Under the pieces are notes generated by a model that did no database searches, had not been told where the DNA came from, and saw nothing but the letters and a program-made list of their open reading frames with translations. The position numbers and the translations under genes were made by a program. Shown piece after piece: positions 7,342 to 17,448 of a stretch of DNA of 64,000 nt. The DNA is taken from NCBI RefSeq assembly GCF_003002815.1, contig NZ_PVTF01000009.1, positions 481,809 through 545,808 on the forward strand, given 5' to 3'. The stretch comes from Umezawaea tangerina. Its GTDB lineage: Bacteria > Actinomycetota > Actinomycetes > Mycobacteriales > Pseudonocardiaceae. Positions within the stretch are counted from its first letter, which is position 1. The number at the start of each line of letters is the position of its first letter.

Positions 7342-8219
7342 AGCGCCGCGCGTTCCTCCTCGGCGCCGTGGCGCTGACCGCCTGCGGCACCGGCACGCCC
7401 TCCGGCGACCTGACCATCGCGGCGGGCGAGCAGGGCGGCCTGTACCTGGACTTCGCCACGCTCCTCGCGGCCGCACTGGGCCCGGCCCTGCGCACGACCC
7501 CGAAGGCCACCGCGGGCAGCCTGGAGAACCTGTCGCTGCTGCGCGACCGCCAGGCGGACCTGGCCCTCACGCTGGCCGACACCGCCATCGGCGCGGACCT
7601 GCGGGCTCTGGGCCGCGTCTACGAGAACTACTTCCAGCTGGTCGTCCGCTCCGACGACCCGGCGACCGCCGTCCACGACCTCGCGGGCCGCGCGCTGTCC
7701 CTCGGCGCGCGCGGCGCGGGTGCCACCGTGTTCGGCGAACGGCTGGTCACCGCCGCCGCGCTCGGCGACCGCGTGGACCACCTGCCGCTCGCCGCGGCCG
7801 CGCAGGCGTTGGCGGACCGCCGGATCGACGCGTTCCTGTGGTCCGGCGGCCTGCCCACCCCGACGCTGTCCGCGCTGGACGAGGAGGTCCCGATCCGCCT
7901 GCTGCCGCTGGCCGACGTGCTCACCTCGCTGCGCGACCGCTACGGCCGCGTCTACGAGCCGGTCTCCGTCCCGGCGGGCGTCTACCGCTCCACCGCCGAC
8001 ATCCCCACGGTCGGCGTGGCCAACCTGCTCGTGTGCCGCCCCGACCTGCCCGACGACATCGCGGGCGCGGTCACCCGCGTCCTCGTCGGACGGGCCGCGG
8101 ACCTCGTGCCGGACCAGGCGCTGGGCACCCAGTTCCTCGACGTCCGCAGCCTGATCGGCACCACCGACGTCCCCCTGCACCCCGGTGCCGCGGCGGCCTA
8201 CCGCGACCTGCACGGCTGA
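7338..8219 (+). CDS. TAXI-family solute-binding lipoprotein
   Basis: A 293-residue exported protein beginning with a lipoprotein-type signal: MKRR, a hydrophobic run, then ALTACG as lipobox. The rest matches TAXI solute-binding proteins of TRAP transporters (LTIAAGEQGGLYLDFA; GSLENLSLLRDRQADLAL). It starts with GTG overlapping the kinase stop (GTGA). No TRAP membrane subunit is encoded nearby. I infer that it serves as a ligand-binding partner of the two-component system rather than as part of a transporter. Confidence 0.85.
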   Translation: MKRRAFLLGAVALTACGTGTPSGDLTIAAGEQGGLYLDFATLLAAALGPALRTTPKATAGSLENLSLLRDRQADLALTLADTAIGADLRALGRVYENYFQLVVRSDDPATAVHDLAGRALSLGARGAGATVFGERLVTAAALGDRVDHLPLAAAAQALADRRIDAFLWSGGLPTPTLSALDEEVPIRLLPLADVLTSLRDRYGRVYEPVSVPAGVYRSTADIPTVGVANLLVCRPDLPDDIAGAVTRVLVGRAADLVPDQALGTQFLDVRSLIGTTDVPLHPGAAAAYRDLHG

Positions 8220-8243
8220 CCGGCCGCCCCACCGGGGACGCCG

Positions 8244-9218
8244 TCAGGGCAGGCGTTGACCGAAGACCAGCGCGGCCGCGGCGGCGAGCATGGCCAGGAC
8301 GGTGCCCAGCACCAGCCACGGTTTGCTCGCGTCGGCCTGCTTCTTCTCGTAGCCGATCTGCTCACCGAGCGTGTCGTACACCCGGCGCAGCTCCTCGGCG
8401 CTGGCGGCCTTGAAGAACTCGCCGCCGGAGAGCTTGGCGATCTCCTTCATCGAGTCGTCGTCCACCGGCACGTCCTGGCGGCGGCCCTCGATCTCGACCA
8501 CGCCCTCCTCCGTGCCGAAGGAGATCGTGGAGATCGGGATCCCGGCGGTCTTGGCGTCCTCGGCGGCATCGAACGCCTTGCGGGTGCCGACCGTCTCCTT
8601 GCCGTCGGTCATCAGCACGATGCGGGCGGGCGGCGGGCCGTCCGCGCCACCGACGACTTTGCCGAACGAGTCGATGGCGGCCATGGCGGCGACGATCGCG
8701 TCACCGGTGGCCGTGGACTGGGCGAGCTTCAGGTCGCCGATGCTCTGGCTGACCGCGTCGCGGTCGGTGGTCGGCGCGACCAGCACCGTGGCGGACCCGG
8801 CGAACGAGATGAGGCCGAGGTTGATGCCGGGGGTGAGGCCCTCGGCGAACGACTTCGCGGCGGCCTGCGCGGCCTCCAGCCTGCTGGGCTTGATGTCGGT
8901 GGCCTTCATGGACAGCGACACGTCGATCACCAGCATCACGGTCGCCCGGTTGCGCGGCACCTTCTGCTCGGCGGTCGGCCCGGCCAGCGCGACGGTCAGC
9001 AGCAGGAACGCCACCAGCAGGAACGCCGCGGGCACGTGCCGGTACCAGCCCTCGCGCTTCGGGGCGACCCGCTCCAGCAGCTCCAGGTTGGCGAACCTGA
9101 GCATCCGCCTGCGCCGCATCCGCTGCAGCACCACGTAGATCACGGCCAACGCGGCGACCGCGATCGCCAGCAGGAACCACCACGGAGTCGCGAACGCCCC
9201 CAAGCTGAGCCCGAACAT
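8244..9218 (-). CDS. VWA-domain membrane protein (BatA-like)
   Basis: A 324-residue protein with N-terminal membrane helices (~10-30 and ~63-80), a von Willebrand A domain (~90-285) and a C-terminal helix (~300-322). The MIDAS metal site is intact: DVSLS (DxSxS), a Thr in the QSTATGDAI segment, and Asp in LMTDGKE. The start ATG overlaps the stop of the DUF58 gene (ATGA). MoxR, DUF58 and VWA genes together form a widespread chaperone-like module thought to act on envelope or metalloprotein complexes. The client protein is unknown here. Confidence 0.92.
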   Translation of the reverse strand: MFGLSLGAFATPWWFLLAIAVAALAVIYVVLQRMRRRRMLRFANLELLERVAPKREGWYRHVPAAFLLVAFLLLTVALAGPTAEQKVPRNRATVMLVIDVSLSMKATDIKPSRLEAAQAAAKSFAEGLTPGINLGLISFAGSATVLVAPTTDRDAVSQSIGDLKLAQSTATGDAIVAAMAAIDSFGKVVGGADGPPPARIVLMTDGKETVGTRKAFDAAEDAKTAGIPISTISFGTEEGVVEIEGRRQDVPVDDDSMKEIAKLSGGEFFKAASAEELRRVYDTLGEQIGYEKKQADASKPWLVLGTVLAMLAAAAALVFGQRLP

Positions 9219-10158
9219 CAGGCGACTCCTCCAGACCAGCGGCGTTTGCGGGCGACGACGAAGCGGACGACGTCGGCGATCCAGTCCGAGTCGGTGCGCA
9301 GCACCAGGTGGCCGGCACCGGCCTGGCGCAGCCCGGCGGCCACGTCCGCGCGGTGCTCGGCGGCGGCCGCGGCGAACTCCCGCCGCAGCAGCGGGGACGC
9401 GGTCACCTCGCGCTGCCGGCCGGACTCCGGGTCGGCCAGCACGACCGTGCCGACGTCGGGCAGGTCGATGTCGCGGGGGTCGACGATCTCGATCGCGACC
9501 AGGTCGTGCCGGGCGGACAGGGCGCGCAGCGGGCGCTGCCAGCCGGTGTCGCCGAGGAAGTCGGAGATCACCACGACCAGGCCGCGGCGGCGCGGCGGGC
9601 GGCGCAGCTGCTCGACCACACCGGCCAGGTCGCCCCTGGTGCCCTCGGGGGCGCGCGGGGTCTCGGCGACGCGGCGGATCAGGCCGCGGGAGTGGGCGAG
9701 CCCGCCCCGTGCGGGCACGCGGACCAGCGCGTCGCCGGTCGACACCAGGGCGCCGATCCGGTTGCCGCCGCCCCTGGTGAGGTGGGCGACGGCGGCCGTG
9801 GCGGCGATGGCCAGGTCGCGCTTCTCGCACACGGCGGTGCCGAAGTCGAGGCTCGGCGACAGGTCGACGGCCAGCCACGTCTCCAGCTCGCGGTCGGCGA
9901 CGGTCTCGCGGATGTGCGGCACGGTCGTGCGGGCGGTGACCGCCCAGTCCATCCGGCGCACGTCGTCACCGGGCTGGTAGGTGCGGGCCTCGCCGGGTTC
10001 CGAACCCGGTCCGGGGACCAGTCCCAGGTGGTTGCCCTGGAGCAGCCCGTCGAGCCTGCGGCGCACTTCGAGTTCGAGGGTGCGCAGGGCGGCCTCCATG
10101 CGGCCGCCGTGCATCACCGGCGGCGCCCAGTTCGGGCGCGCGCCGGCTTCTCCGGCGC

Positions 10159-10162
<4 letters not shown>
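9218..10162 (-). CDS. DUF58 protein of MoxR-VWA module
   Basis: A 314-residue soluble protein with the DUF58 signature: GEARTYQPGDDVRRMDW (~57-73) and a VWA-like fold behind it (VDLSPSLDFGT; LVVVISDFLGD). It lies between MoxR and VWA with 4-bp ATGA overlaps on both sides, so the three are co-translated. DUF58 proteins are believed to link the MoxR ATPase to its VWA partner; a direct activity has not been shown. Confidence 0.92.
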
Positions 10163-11241
<1,079 letters not shown>

Positions 11242-11286
11242 GTGTCAACCTCCTAGAACACACACAGCACTGGCGGTTTCGCGAGC

Positions 11287-11859
11287 CTAGTCAACCGCGT
11301 GACCGGTGTGGCGCTTGTGAAGGGTGGACAGGTCCTCCGGCGTGTCCACGTCGTCGGCCTCGCCGGGCAGCGCGGGCACCTCCACCGGGGCCAACGGCCG
11401 CAGCACCGAGCGGAGTGAGGCGCCCTCGGGTTCGGCGGGCATGGCCGCGCGCAGGACGTCCACGCGCCAGACCCCGGCGAGCCACTGGAGCCGGCCGCCC
11501 GCGTCGACCAGCACCGCCCCCGCGCGGTCCCCGACGGCAGCCCGCAGACGGTCCACAGTGGAGGCCGTGACACCGGGCTGGTCCACCGCCAGCACGGCGG
11601 CGAGGTCCACATCGGCCAGTGCCGCCAGCCCCGCCGCGAGCCCGGCCACCGGTCCCCCGCCGGGCGGGTCCTCGCGCGTCCACACGACACCGTCGCGCTC
11701 CCCCGGTCCCACCACGACGACCCGTGCCGCTCCCCCGACGGCGGCGAGCGCGTGGTCGAGCAGGGTCCGGTCGCCGACCACCACCGAGGCCTTGTCCACG
11801 CCGCCGAGCCTGCTGCCGGAGCCCCCGGCGAGCACGATCGCCGCCCAGTCGGTCGCCAC
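11287..11859 (-). CDS. mobA: Molybdenum cofactor guanylyltransferase-like protein (MobA)
   Basis: A 190-residue nucleotidyltransferase. The MobA signature is at the N-terminus: AIVLAGGSGSRLGGVDKASVVVGDRTLLDHAL, in which the GGxGxR loop and VDKA Lys bind GTP. The second site usually reads CDxP and here reads AVDQPGV. MobA adds GMP to molybdopterin to make the cofactor of DMSO-reductase-type enzymes. No other molybdopterin gene is in the window. It follows the ROK gene by only 3 bp, so they are probably co-transcribed. Confidence 0.82.
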   Translation of the reverse strand: MATDWAAIVLAGGSGSRLGGVDKASVVVGDRTLLDHALAAVGGAARVVVVGPGERDGVVWTREDPPGGGPVAGLAAGLAALADVDLAAVLAVDQPGVTASTVDRLRAAVGDRAGAVLVDAGGRLQWLAGVWRVDVLRAAMPAEPEGASLRSVLRPLAPVEVPALPGEADDVDTPEDLSTLHKRHTGHAVD

Positions 11860-11862
11860 GCC

Positions 11863-13008
11863 CTACCCCGGCACGTCGTGCTTGATCGCCGCGGCCACCG
11901 CGTGGTCCAGGGCGAGGTGGGTGGCGCCGTGCAGCGGGGCGAGCGCGCCGAGGGTGCCGTGGTCCAGGCGGGTGGGGCTCGGCGACAACGTGGCCACGGC
12001 CGCGCGCACCGGGTCCAGCAGCGCCGGGTGGGTGCCGAGCGGGCCGCCGAGGAGCACCACCTCGGGGTCGACCACGGCCGTGACCGAGGCGACCGCGCGG
12101 GCGACGGCGGCGACCAGTGCCATCAGCACCGCCGGGGTGCCCGCGTCGAGGGCGCGCAGGACGGCCGCCACGTCGTTGGACGGGGCGTCCGAGCGGCCGA
12201 GGCCCGCGGCCGCGAGCTCGGTGGCCAGCGTGCGCCAGCCCGCGCCGGGCAGGTAGCCGACCTCGCCCGCCAGGCCGTGGGCGCCGCGGACCAGCGTGCC
12301 GCCGAGGTAGAGGCCGAGGCCCAGACCCGCGCCGACGTAGAGGTAGGCGAAGCTCGTGGCGTCGCCGAAGCGCTGCTCGGCCAACGCGGCCAGGTTGACG
12401 TCGTTGTCCACCAGCACCGGGGCCGTGACCAGGTCGGCGAGGATGTCGCCGGGGCTCAGCAGGCCTTCCGGGAACGGCGAGCGCGGCAGCGCGATGACCT
12501 CGCGCGTGTCGGGGTGGACCGGGTTCGCCATGGACACCGCGACCGCCCGCAACGGCCCGGCGGGCGGCTTGCGCAGCGCGGCGGAGACGGTGGCGCGCAG
12601 GGCTTCGGCGAGCGCCCCGGTGTCGCCCGCGCCGCCCGGCGGCCGGTCGTGCCGGTGCAGGACGCGGCCCGCGAGGTCGGCCGACCAGGCCTGCACGCCG
12701 GACTGGTCGACCTCGACGGCCAGCACCCAGCCCGCCGCGGTGCCCAGCTCGTAGAACGTGCCGACCCGGCCGCGGCGGCCGGTCTCCTGCGGTCCGGTGG
12801 CCGCCAGCAGGCCGCCCTCGGTGAGCCTGCGGACGGACTCGGACACCGTGGGCTTGGAGAAACCGGTCGCGGTGGCGAGCTCGGCCCTCGTCACGCGTTC
12901 GCGGCCGACCACCTCGTCGAACAGCTTGCGGTCGGTCGCCTCGCGCAGCACGGCCTGGGGCAACACCACTCTTGCGTCCTCTCCGTAGGCGGGTCTACGG
13001 TAGGGCAA
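11863..13008 (-). CDS. ROK-family transcriptional repressor
   Basis: A 381-residue protein with an N-terminal winged helix (~22-80; TRAELATATGFSKPTVSESVRRL) and a ROK sugar-kinase-like domain. The nucleotide-binding face (VLAVEVDQSGVQ) and the YVGAGLGLGL segment are visible. The zinc-motif cysteines normally found as CxCGxxGC are absent, so ligand binding may differ from NagC-type members. It is divergent from a DUF1479 gene with ~42 bp between, including a short palindrome, suggesting that it represses that gene and itself. The inducer, probably a sugar or derivative, is unknown. Confidence 0.85.
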   Translation of the reverse strand: MPYRRPAYGEDARVVLPQAVLREATDRKLFDEVVGRERVTRAELATATGFSKPTVSESVRRLTEGGLLAATGPQETGRRGRVGTFYELGTAAGWVLAVEVDQSGVQAWSADLAGRVLHRHDRPPGGAGDTGALAEALRATVSAALRKPPAGPLRAVAVSMANPVHPDTREVIALPRSPFPEGLLSPGDILADLVTAPVLVDNDVNLAALAEQRFGDATSFAYLYVGAGLGLGLYLGGTLVRGAHGLAGEVGYLPGAGWRTLATELAAAGLGRSDAPSNDVAAVLRALDAGTPAVLMALVAAVARAVASVTAVVDPEVVLLGGPLGTHPALLDPVRAAVATLSPSPTRLDHGTLGALAPLHGATHLALDHAVAAAIKHDVPG

Positions 13009-13016
13009 CGTTCTAG

Positions 13017-13029
13017 TTAGGTCACCTTA
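13017..13029. promoter_or_regulatory. Candidate operator between ROK and DUF1479 genes
   Basis: TTAGGTCACCTTA contains AGGT and ACCT arms around one C, an imperfect palindrome in the 42-bp divergent intergenic region. It also partly resembles an iron box shortened by one base. The GGAGGT RBS of the DUF1479 gene follows at 13038-13043. The position suits autoregulation by the ROK protein. Confidence 0.4.
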
Positions 13030-13050
13030 CCAAATCGCGGAGGTACCTCG

Positions 13051-14286
13051 ATGACACCCCAGGACATGCCCGCCGCCATCCGGTCGGCCAAGGCCGCGCT
13101 CCGGCAGCGGCTCGGCGACCCGGCCAAGGCGTTCGCCCGCGCCGAGGAGCTGGTGCGCGCCGAGGTCGACGAGGTCGTGGCCGCGCGCACCCGCGGCGAG
13201 CGGGTGTGGCCCGAGGTGCGCTACGCCGACGTCGCCGCGGGCACCGTCCCCGCCGACGTCGTGGCCGCCGTCCGCCGCCGCGGCTGCGCGGTCGTGCGCG
13301 GCACCTTCCCCCGCGCCCGCGCCGAGGCGTGGGACCGGGAGCTGGTGTCCTACCTGGACCGCAACGAGTTCGGGAAGACCTACGAGTACGTCGACGACGG
13401 CGTCTTCGGCGGCCTCGCCGCGGGCAGGCCGTCGATCTTCCCGATCTACTGGTCCAAGCCCCAGATGGAGGCCCGCGAGGACCCGGCGATGGTCGCCGTC
13501 CGCGGTTTCCTCAACGGCTTCTGGAAGCACGAGTCCGAGGGCAGGGTGTGGTTCGACCCCACCCGCGACACCGCCTACCCCGACCGCGTCCGCCGCCGCG
13601 CGCCCGGCGCCACCTCGGGCGGCCTTTCCCCGCACACCGACTCGGGCTCGGTCGAACGCTGGCTGCTCCCCGCCTACCAGGCCGTGTTCCGGCACGTGTT
13701 CGACGGCGACGTCGACGCCCACGACCCGTGGGACGGCGCCTACCGCACCGAGGTCCACGAGTTCGAGTCCACGGTCATGTGCTCCGCCTTCCGGACCTTC
13801 CAGGGTTGGACGGCGCTGTCCGACATGGAGCCGACCGAGGGCGTCCTGCACACCGTCCCGATCCCGTCGGCCATGGCGTACGTGCTGCTGCGCGCCCTCC
13901 AGGACGACGTCGCCGACGACGACCTCTGCGGCGCCGCCAACGGCCAGGCCCTCCCCGTCGACCCCACCTGGCACCCCCTGCTCCTGCCCGCCCTCACCCC
14001 CATCCCCACCGTCGAGCCCGGCGACACGGTGTGGTGGCACGGCGACCTGATCCACTCGGTCGGCGAGGTCACCGACCAGAAGGGGTGGGGCAACGTCATG
14101 TACATCCCGGCCAGCCCGCACTGCGAGAAGAACGCCGCCTACGCCGCACTGTGCGGCGAGGCCTTCCTGTCCGGGAAGAGCCCCTCCGACTTCGCCGCCG
14201 AGGACTACGAGGTCTCGTGGACGGGCCGCCCGACGGCCGCGGACCTGTCGCCGGTGGGGCGGGAGCAGTTGGGGCTGAAGGGATAG
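13051..14286 (+). CDS. DUF1479 protein (YbiU-like, Fe(II)/2OG oxygenase-like)
   Basis: A 411-residue soluble protein of the DUF1479 family, which adopts a double-stranded beta-helix like 2-oxoglutarate oxygenases. Candidate iron ligands are His and Asp in SPHTDSGSVERW (~190) and a distal His in TVWWHGDLIHSVGEV (~330). Length and motifs agree with E. coli YbiU-type proteins, whose substrate is unknown. The ATG follows GGAGGTACCTCG. It is divergent from the ROK repressor, which may control it in response to a carbon source. Confidence 0.87.
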   Translation: MTPQDMPAAIRSAKAALRQRLGDPAKAFARAEELVRAEVDEVVAARTRGERVWPEVRYADVAAGTVPADVVAAVRRRGCAVVRGTFPRARAEAWDRELVSYLDRNEFGKTYEYVDDGVFGGLAAGRPSIFPIYWSKPQMEAREDPAMVAVRGFLNGFWKHESEGRVWFDPTRDTAYPDRVRRRAPGATSGGLSPHTDSGSVERWLLPAYQAVFRHVFDGDVDAHDPWDGAYRTEVHEFESTVMCSAFRTFQGWTALSDMEPTEGVLHTVPIPSAMAYVLLRALQDDVADDDLCGAANGQALPVDPTWHPLLLPALTPIPTVEPGDTVWWHGDLIHSVGEVTDQKGWGNVMYIPASPHCEKNAAYAALCGEAFLSGKSPSDFAAEDYEVSWTGRPTAADLSPVGREQLGLKG

Positions 14287-14367
14287 CGACCCCGCTGGTT
14301 CGACAGCGCGGGCCCCGGCCCCGCGGCCGGCGACCTCTCGTTCCGCGGTACCTCAAGCGGCGAGCGC

Positions 14368-15726
14368 TCAGAGCAGCCGCGTCGCGTAGGGCATGATGCC
14401 GCCGTAGCGGACGGGTGAGATGCGGACGCTGGAACCGGAGTACGGGGCCTCGATCATCATGCCGTCGCCGAGGTACAGGGCGACGTGGGTGCCGCCGCCG
14501 GGACCCCAGAAGAGCATGTCGCCGCGCTCGGCCTGGGCGAGCGGGACCTGGCGGCCGGAGGTGTACTGGTAGCCGCTGTAGTGCGGGATGTAGACGCCGG
14601 CGCCCGCGAAGGCGTACATCATCAGGCCGGAGCAGTCGAAGCCGACGCTGTAGTAGTCGCCGTAGGAGTCGCCGACGCCCCCGTCGCGGATGCCGACGGT
14701 GGGGCCGTTGTAGTTGCCGCCGCCCCACGAGTAGCGGGTGCCGAGGTAGGCCATGGCGCGGGCGATGGCGGTCTCGACGCCGCCACCGCCGCTGGGCGCG
14801 TAGACCGGTTCGGGGCTGTAGTCCGGTTCCGAGTCCTCGTACACGGGGGCCGAGTACACCGGGGCCGACGCGGCGGCGGCCGCTTCGGCGGCGCGGCGGG
14901 CGTTGTCGTCGTCCTCGCGCTGCTTGGCGGCGGCCCAGTCGTCGTACTGGGCGCGCTGGGCGGTGAGGCCGTCGACGGCGCCGAGCGCCTGGGCGAGCTC
15001 GGCCTCGACGGCGGCCTTGTCGTCGCGCAGCACGGCGGCCTGCCCGGCCTGGTCCTGCTGGGCGCGCACGGCGATGATCTGGGCGGCGTCGGCGTTGCGC
15101 TTGGCCTCGTCGGCGGCGGCCTGCTTGTCGTTGGCGACGTCGAGCGCGGCACGGGCGGCGGCGTCCTTGTTGGCCTTCTCGGTGCGGCTGCGCTCGATGG
15201 TGTCCATCGCGTTGAGGCTCGACCCGGACACGGCCTCCAGCAGCTGCGCCCTGGCCAGCAGGTCCTCGGGGCTCTTGGCCCCGAAGTACGCGCTGATCGA
15301 GCCGATGGTGCTGCCCTGCTGGTAGCTGGCGGCGGCGAACTCGTCGAGGTCGCGACGGCTGTCCTCGACGGCCTTGCCCGCGGCGTCGGCCTCGACCCCG
15401 GCCGACGCGGCGTCGGCGGCCGCCTTGGCCGCCTCGGCCTGCGCGGCCTCCAGGTCGACGCGGGCCTTGTTCGCGGCCTCCATCTTGGCCGCGACGTCGT
15501 CGGTCAGCTCCTGCAGCCGGGCCTCCGCGGCGGTGAGCCGACCGGTCAGCTCACCGACCCTGGCGGCCTTGGCGTCGGCGTCGGCACGGCTCTGGTCGAT
15601 CTCGGAGTCGCTGGGGTTGGGCGGTGGCGGCGGGGCGGCGGAGCCCGGTCCGGCCGTGGACAGGGCCAGGACCACGGCCACCACACCGGAGACCGCGAGC
15701 CGAGCGACTGCCCGTCGTGTGGTCAC
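14368..15726 (-). CDS. Secreted NlpC/P60 peptidoglycan endopeptidase (RipA-like)
   Basis: A 452-residue secreted protein. The signal peptide runs to about residue 34 (VAVVLALSTAGPGSAAP). Residues ~40-285 are a long Ala/Glu-rich coiled coil like that of RipA, which blocks and positions the catalytic domain. A Ser/Pro/Tyr linker follows, then NlpC/P60 at ~325-452 with catalytic Cys in GFDCSGLMM, His in GGTHVALYLG and a downstream polar residue. It likely cleaves D-Glu-DAP bonds for cell separation. GTG at 15726 is preferred over an upstream GTG at 15741 because GGGAGGT lies just before it. A strong hairpin sits in its leader. Confidence 0.92.
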   Translation of the reverse strand: MTTRRAVARLAVSGVVAVVLALSTAGPGSAAPPPPPNPSDSEIDQSRADADAKAARVGELTGRLTAAEARLQELTDDVAAKMEAANKARVDLEAAQAEAAKAAADAASAGVEADAAGKAVEDSRRDLDEFAAASYQQGSTIGSISAYFGAKSPEDLLARAQLLEAVSGSSLNAMDTIERSRTEKANKDAAARAALDVANDKQAAADEAKRNADAAQIIAVRAQQDQAGQAAVLRDDKAAVEAELAQALGAVDGLTAQRAQYDDWAAAKQREDDDNARRAAEAAAAASAPVYSAPVYEDSEPDYSPEPVYAPSGGGGVETAIARAMAYLGTRYSWGGGNYNGPTVGIRDGGVGDSYGDYYSVGFDCSGLMMYAFAGAGVYIPHYSGYQYTSGRQVPLAQAERGDMLFWGPGGGTHVALYLGDGMMIEAPYSGSSVRISPVRYGGIMPYATRLL

Positions 15727-15754
15727 GACGCCACCTCCCACCGATCAGCCCATC

Positions 15755-15780
15755 CGCGCTGGGCCGAACGGCCCAGCGCG
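15755..15780 (-). terminator. Perfect 11-bp hairpin upstream of the NlpC/P60 gene
   Basis: CGCGCTGGGCC (15755-15765) pairs with GGCCCAGCGCG (15770-15780) around a 4-nt loop. It lies ~95 bp downstream of the acyl-CoA ligase stop and ~30 bp upstream of the NlpC start, all on the minus strand. There is no T-run, so it could end ligase transcription or fold in the NlpC leader. Confidence 0.6.
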
Positions 15781-15874
15781 AACGTTCACCGGGAGAGTGC
15801 CACTCCTACCCCTCCGATTTCACGGGGAACACGCACACCATCAACCACTCGTGTCACACGGACACCGAGAGTGA

Positions 15875-17410
15875 TCAGTTCACCTTGCGCTCGCGGTCGG
15901 CCCAGTAGGGCTCGCGCAGCCGGAACTTCTGGATCTTGCCGGTGGCCGTGCGCGGGATCGCGTCGCGGAACTCGACGGACGTGGGCGCCTTGTACCCGGC
16001 CAGCTTCGCCTTGCAGTGGGCGATGATCTCGGCCTCGGTCACCTCGGCGCCCTCCGCCACGACCACCAGCGCCTTGATCGTCTCGCCCCACTTCTCGTGC
16101 GGCACGCCGATGACCGCGACCTCCGCCACGGACGGGTGACTGAAGACCGCGTCCTCGACCTCGATCGACGACACGTTCTCGCCGCCGGTGATGATCACGT
16201 CCTTGCGCCGGTCGGAGATCGTCAGGTAGCCCTCGTCGTCGAGGTAGCCGCCGTCGCCGGTGCGGAACCAGCCGTCCTCGATGGCGTCGGACGTCGCCTC
16301 GGGGTTCTCCCAGTAGCCGTCCATCACCACGTTCGAGCGCGCCAGCACCTCGCCGTCCGACGAGATCCGCAGCCGCGCGCCGAGCGCCGGGGCGCCCGCG
16401 CGGGACAGCTTGTGCGCGCGCTCCTCGGCGGGCAGGTCCACGTCCTCGGGCCGGGTCCGGTTGAACGTGAGCAGCGGCGCGGTCTCGGTGAGGCCGTAGA
16501 TCTGCTGGAACTCCCAGCCCAGCTCCTCCGACATCCGCGCGATCGTCCGGCTCGGCGGCGGCGCGCCGGCGCACACCACGCGCACCCGGTCGCGGCCGGG
16601 GATCTCGCCCTCCCACGACTGCGCCGCGTCCAGCACGCTGTTCCACACCGCGGGCGCCCCGCACATCAGCGTCACGCCGTGGTCGCGCACGCGGCGCAGG
16701 ATCTCGGCGCCGTCGACCTTGCGCAGCACGACCTGCGGCACGCCCAGGCCCGCGAGCCCGAACGGCATCCCCCAGCCGTTGCAGTGGAACATCGGCAGCA
16801 CGTGCATGTAGACGTCCCGCTCCCACGCGCGGGTGTGCATCGCGAACGTGACCGCGTCGACCCAGATGTTGCGGTGGGTCAGCCGCACGCCCTTGGGCCG
16901 CGCGGTCGTGCCTGAGGTGTAGTTGATCGTGGCGGTGGCGTCCTCGTCCGGCTCGGCCCACGGCCGGGGCTCGGTGTCGAACCGCATCAGCCCGGTCTCG
17001 GTCTCCTCGCCCAGGGTGAACCGGTGCCGCGCGGTGATCCCGTCGAGCGCCTTGAGCTCCGGGTCGACCAGCAGCACCGAGGCGCCGCTGTGCCCGACGA
17101 TGTAGGACACCTCCTCGGGGCTGAGCCGGAAGTTCACCGGCACGCACACCCGGCCGCTCGCGGGCACGGCGTGCAGCAGCTCCAGCAGCCGCGCCGAGTT
17201 GTGGCTGACCACGGCGACCCGCTCGCCCTCGCCGATTCCCAACGCGTCCAGCCCGGCCTGCCAGGCGCGCGCCCGCACGGCCATCCCGCCGTAGGTCGTC
17301 GTCGCCACGGGGTCCGCGGGCTGGTCGGGTTCGTCGACGGTCGCCGTCGTGTCGCGGAAGACCAGCTCGGCGCGGCTCAGGAAGTCCGCGATCGTCAGTG
17401 GCACCTTCAT
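15875..17410 (-). CDS. Acyl-CoA ligase, AMP-forming (FadD-like)
   Basis: An ANL-superfamily ligase of 511 residues that makes acyl-AMP and then acyl-CoA. Core motifs are visible: the P-loop YTSGTTARPKGV, the A4/A5 segment IYGLTETAPL, the hinge region SDRRKDVIITGGENVSS, and the C-terminal catalytic Lys in PRTATGKIQKF. That last motif is the sequence context acylated by Pat-type enzymes and reversed by sirtuins, and a sirtuin gene lies directly upstream on the same strand. ATG at 17410 is chosen over GTG at 17419 because the GGAGG overlaps the latter. Substrate chain length cannot be told. Confidence 0.92.
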   Translation of the reverse strand: MKVPLTIADFLSRAELVFRDTTATVDEPDQPADPVATTTYGGMAVRARAWQAGLDALGIGEGERVAVVSHNSARLLELLHAVPASGRVCVPVNFRLSPEEVSYIVGHSGASVLLVDPELKALDGITARHRFTLGEETETGLMRFDTEPRPWAEPDEDATATINYTSGTTARPKGVRLTHRNIWVDAVTFAMHTRAWERDVYMHVLPMFHCNGWGMPFGLAGLGVPQVVLRKVDGAEILRRVRDHGVTLMCGAPAVWNSVLDAAQSWEGEIPGRDRVRVVCAGAPPPSRTIARMSEELGWEFQQIYGLTETAPLLTFNRTRPEDVDLPAEERAHKLSRAGAPALGARLRISSDGEVLARSNVVMDGYWENPEATSDAIEDGWFRTGDGGYLDDEGYLTISDRRKDVIITGGENVSSIEVEDAVFSHPSVAEVAVIGVPHEKWGETIKALVVVAEGAEVTEAEIIAHCKAKLAGYKAPTSVEFRDAIPRTATGKIQKFRLREPYWADRERKVN

Positions 17411-17448
17411 GGGACGCACCTCCGCAGTCGATCAGGTGTTCACCCTAA

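Noticed and set aside
15742..15874. c-di-AMP (ydaO-type) riboswitch before the NlpC/P60 gene
   Set aside because: The gene type is right, but I could not see the conserved riboswitch core; only a simple hairpin is evident.
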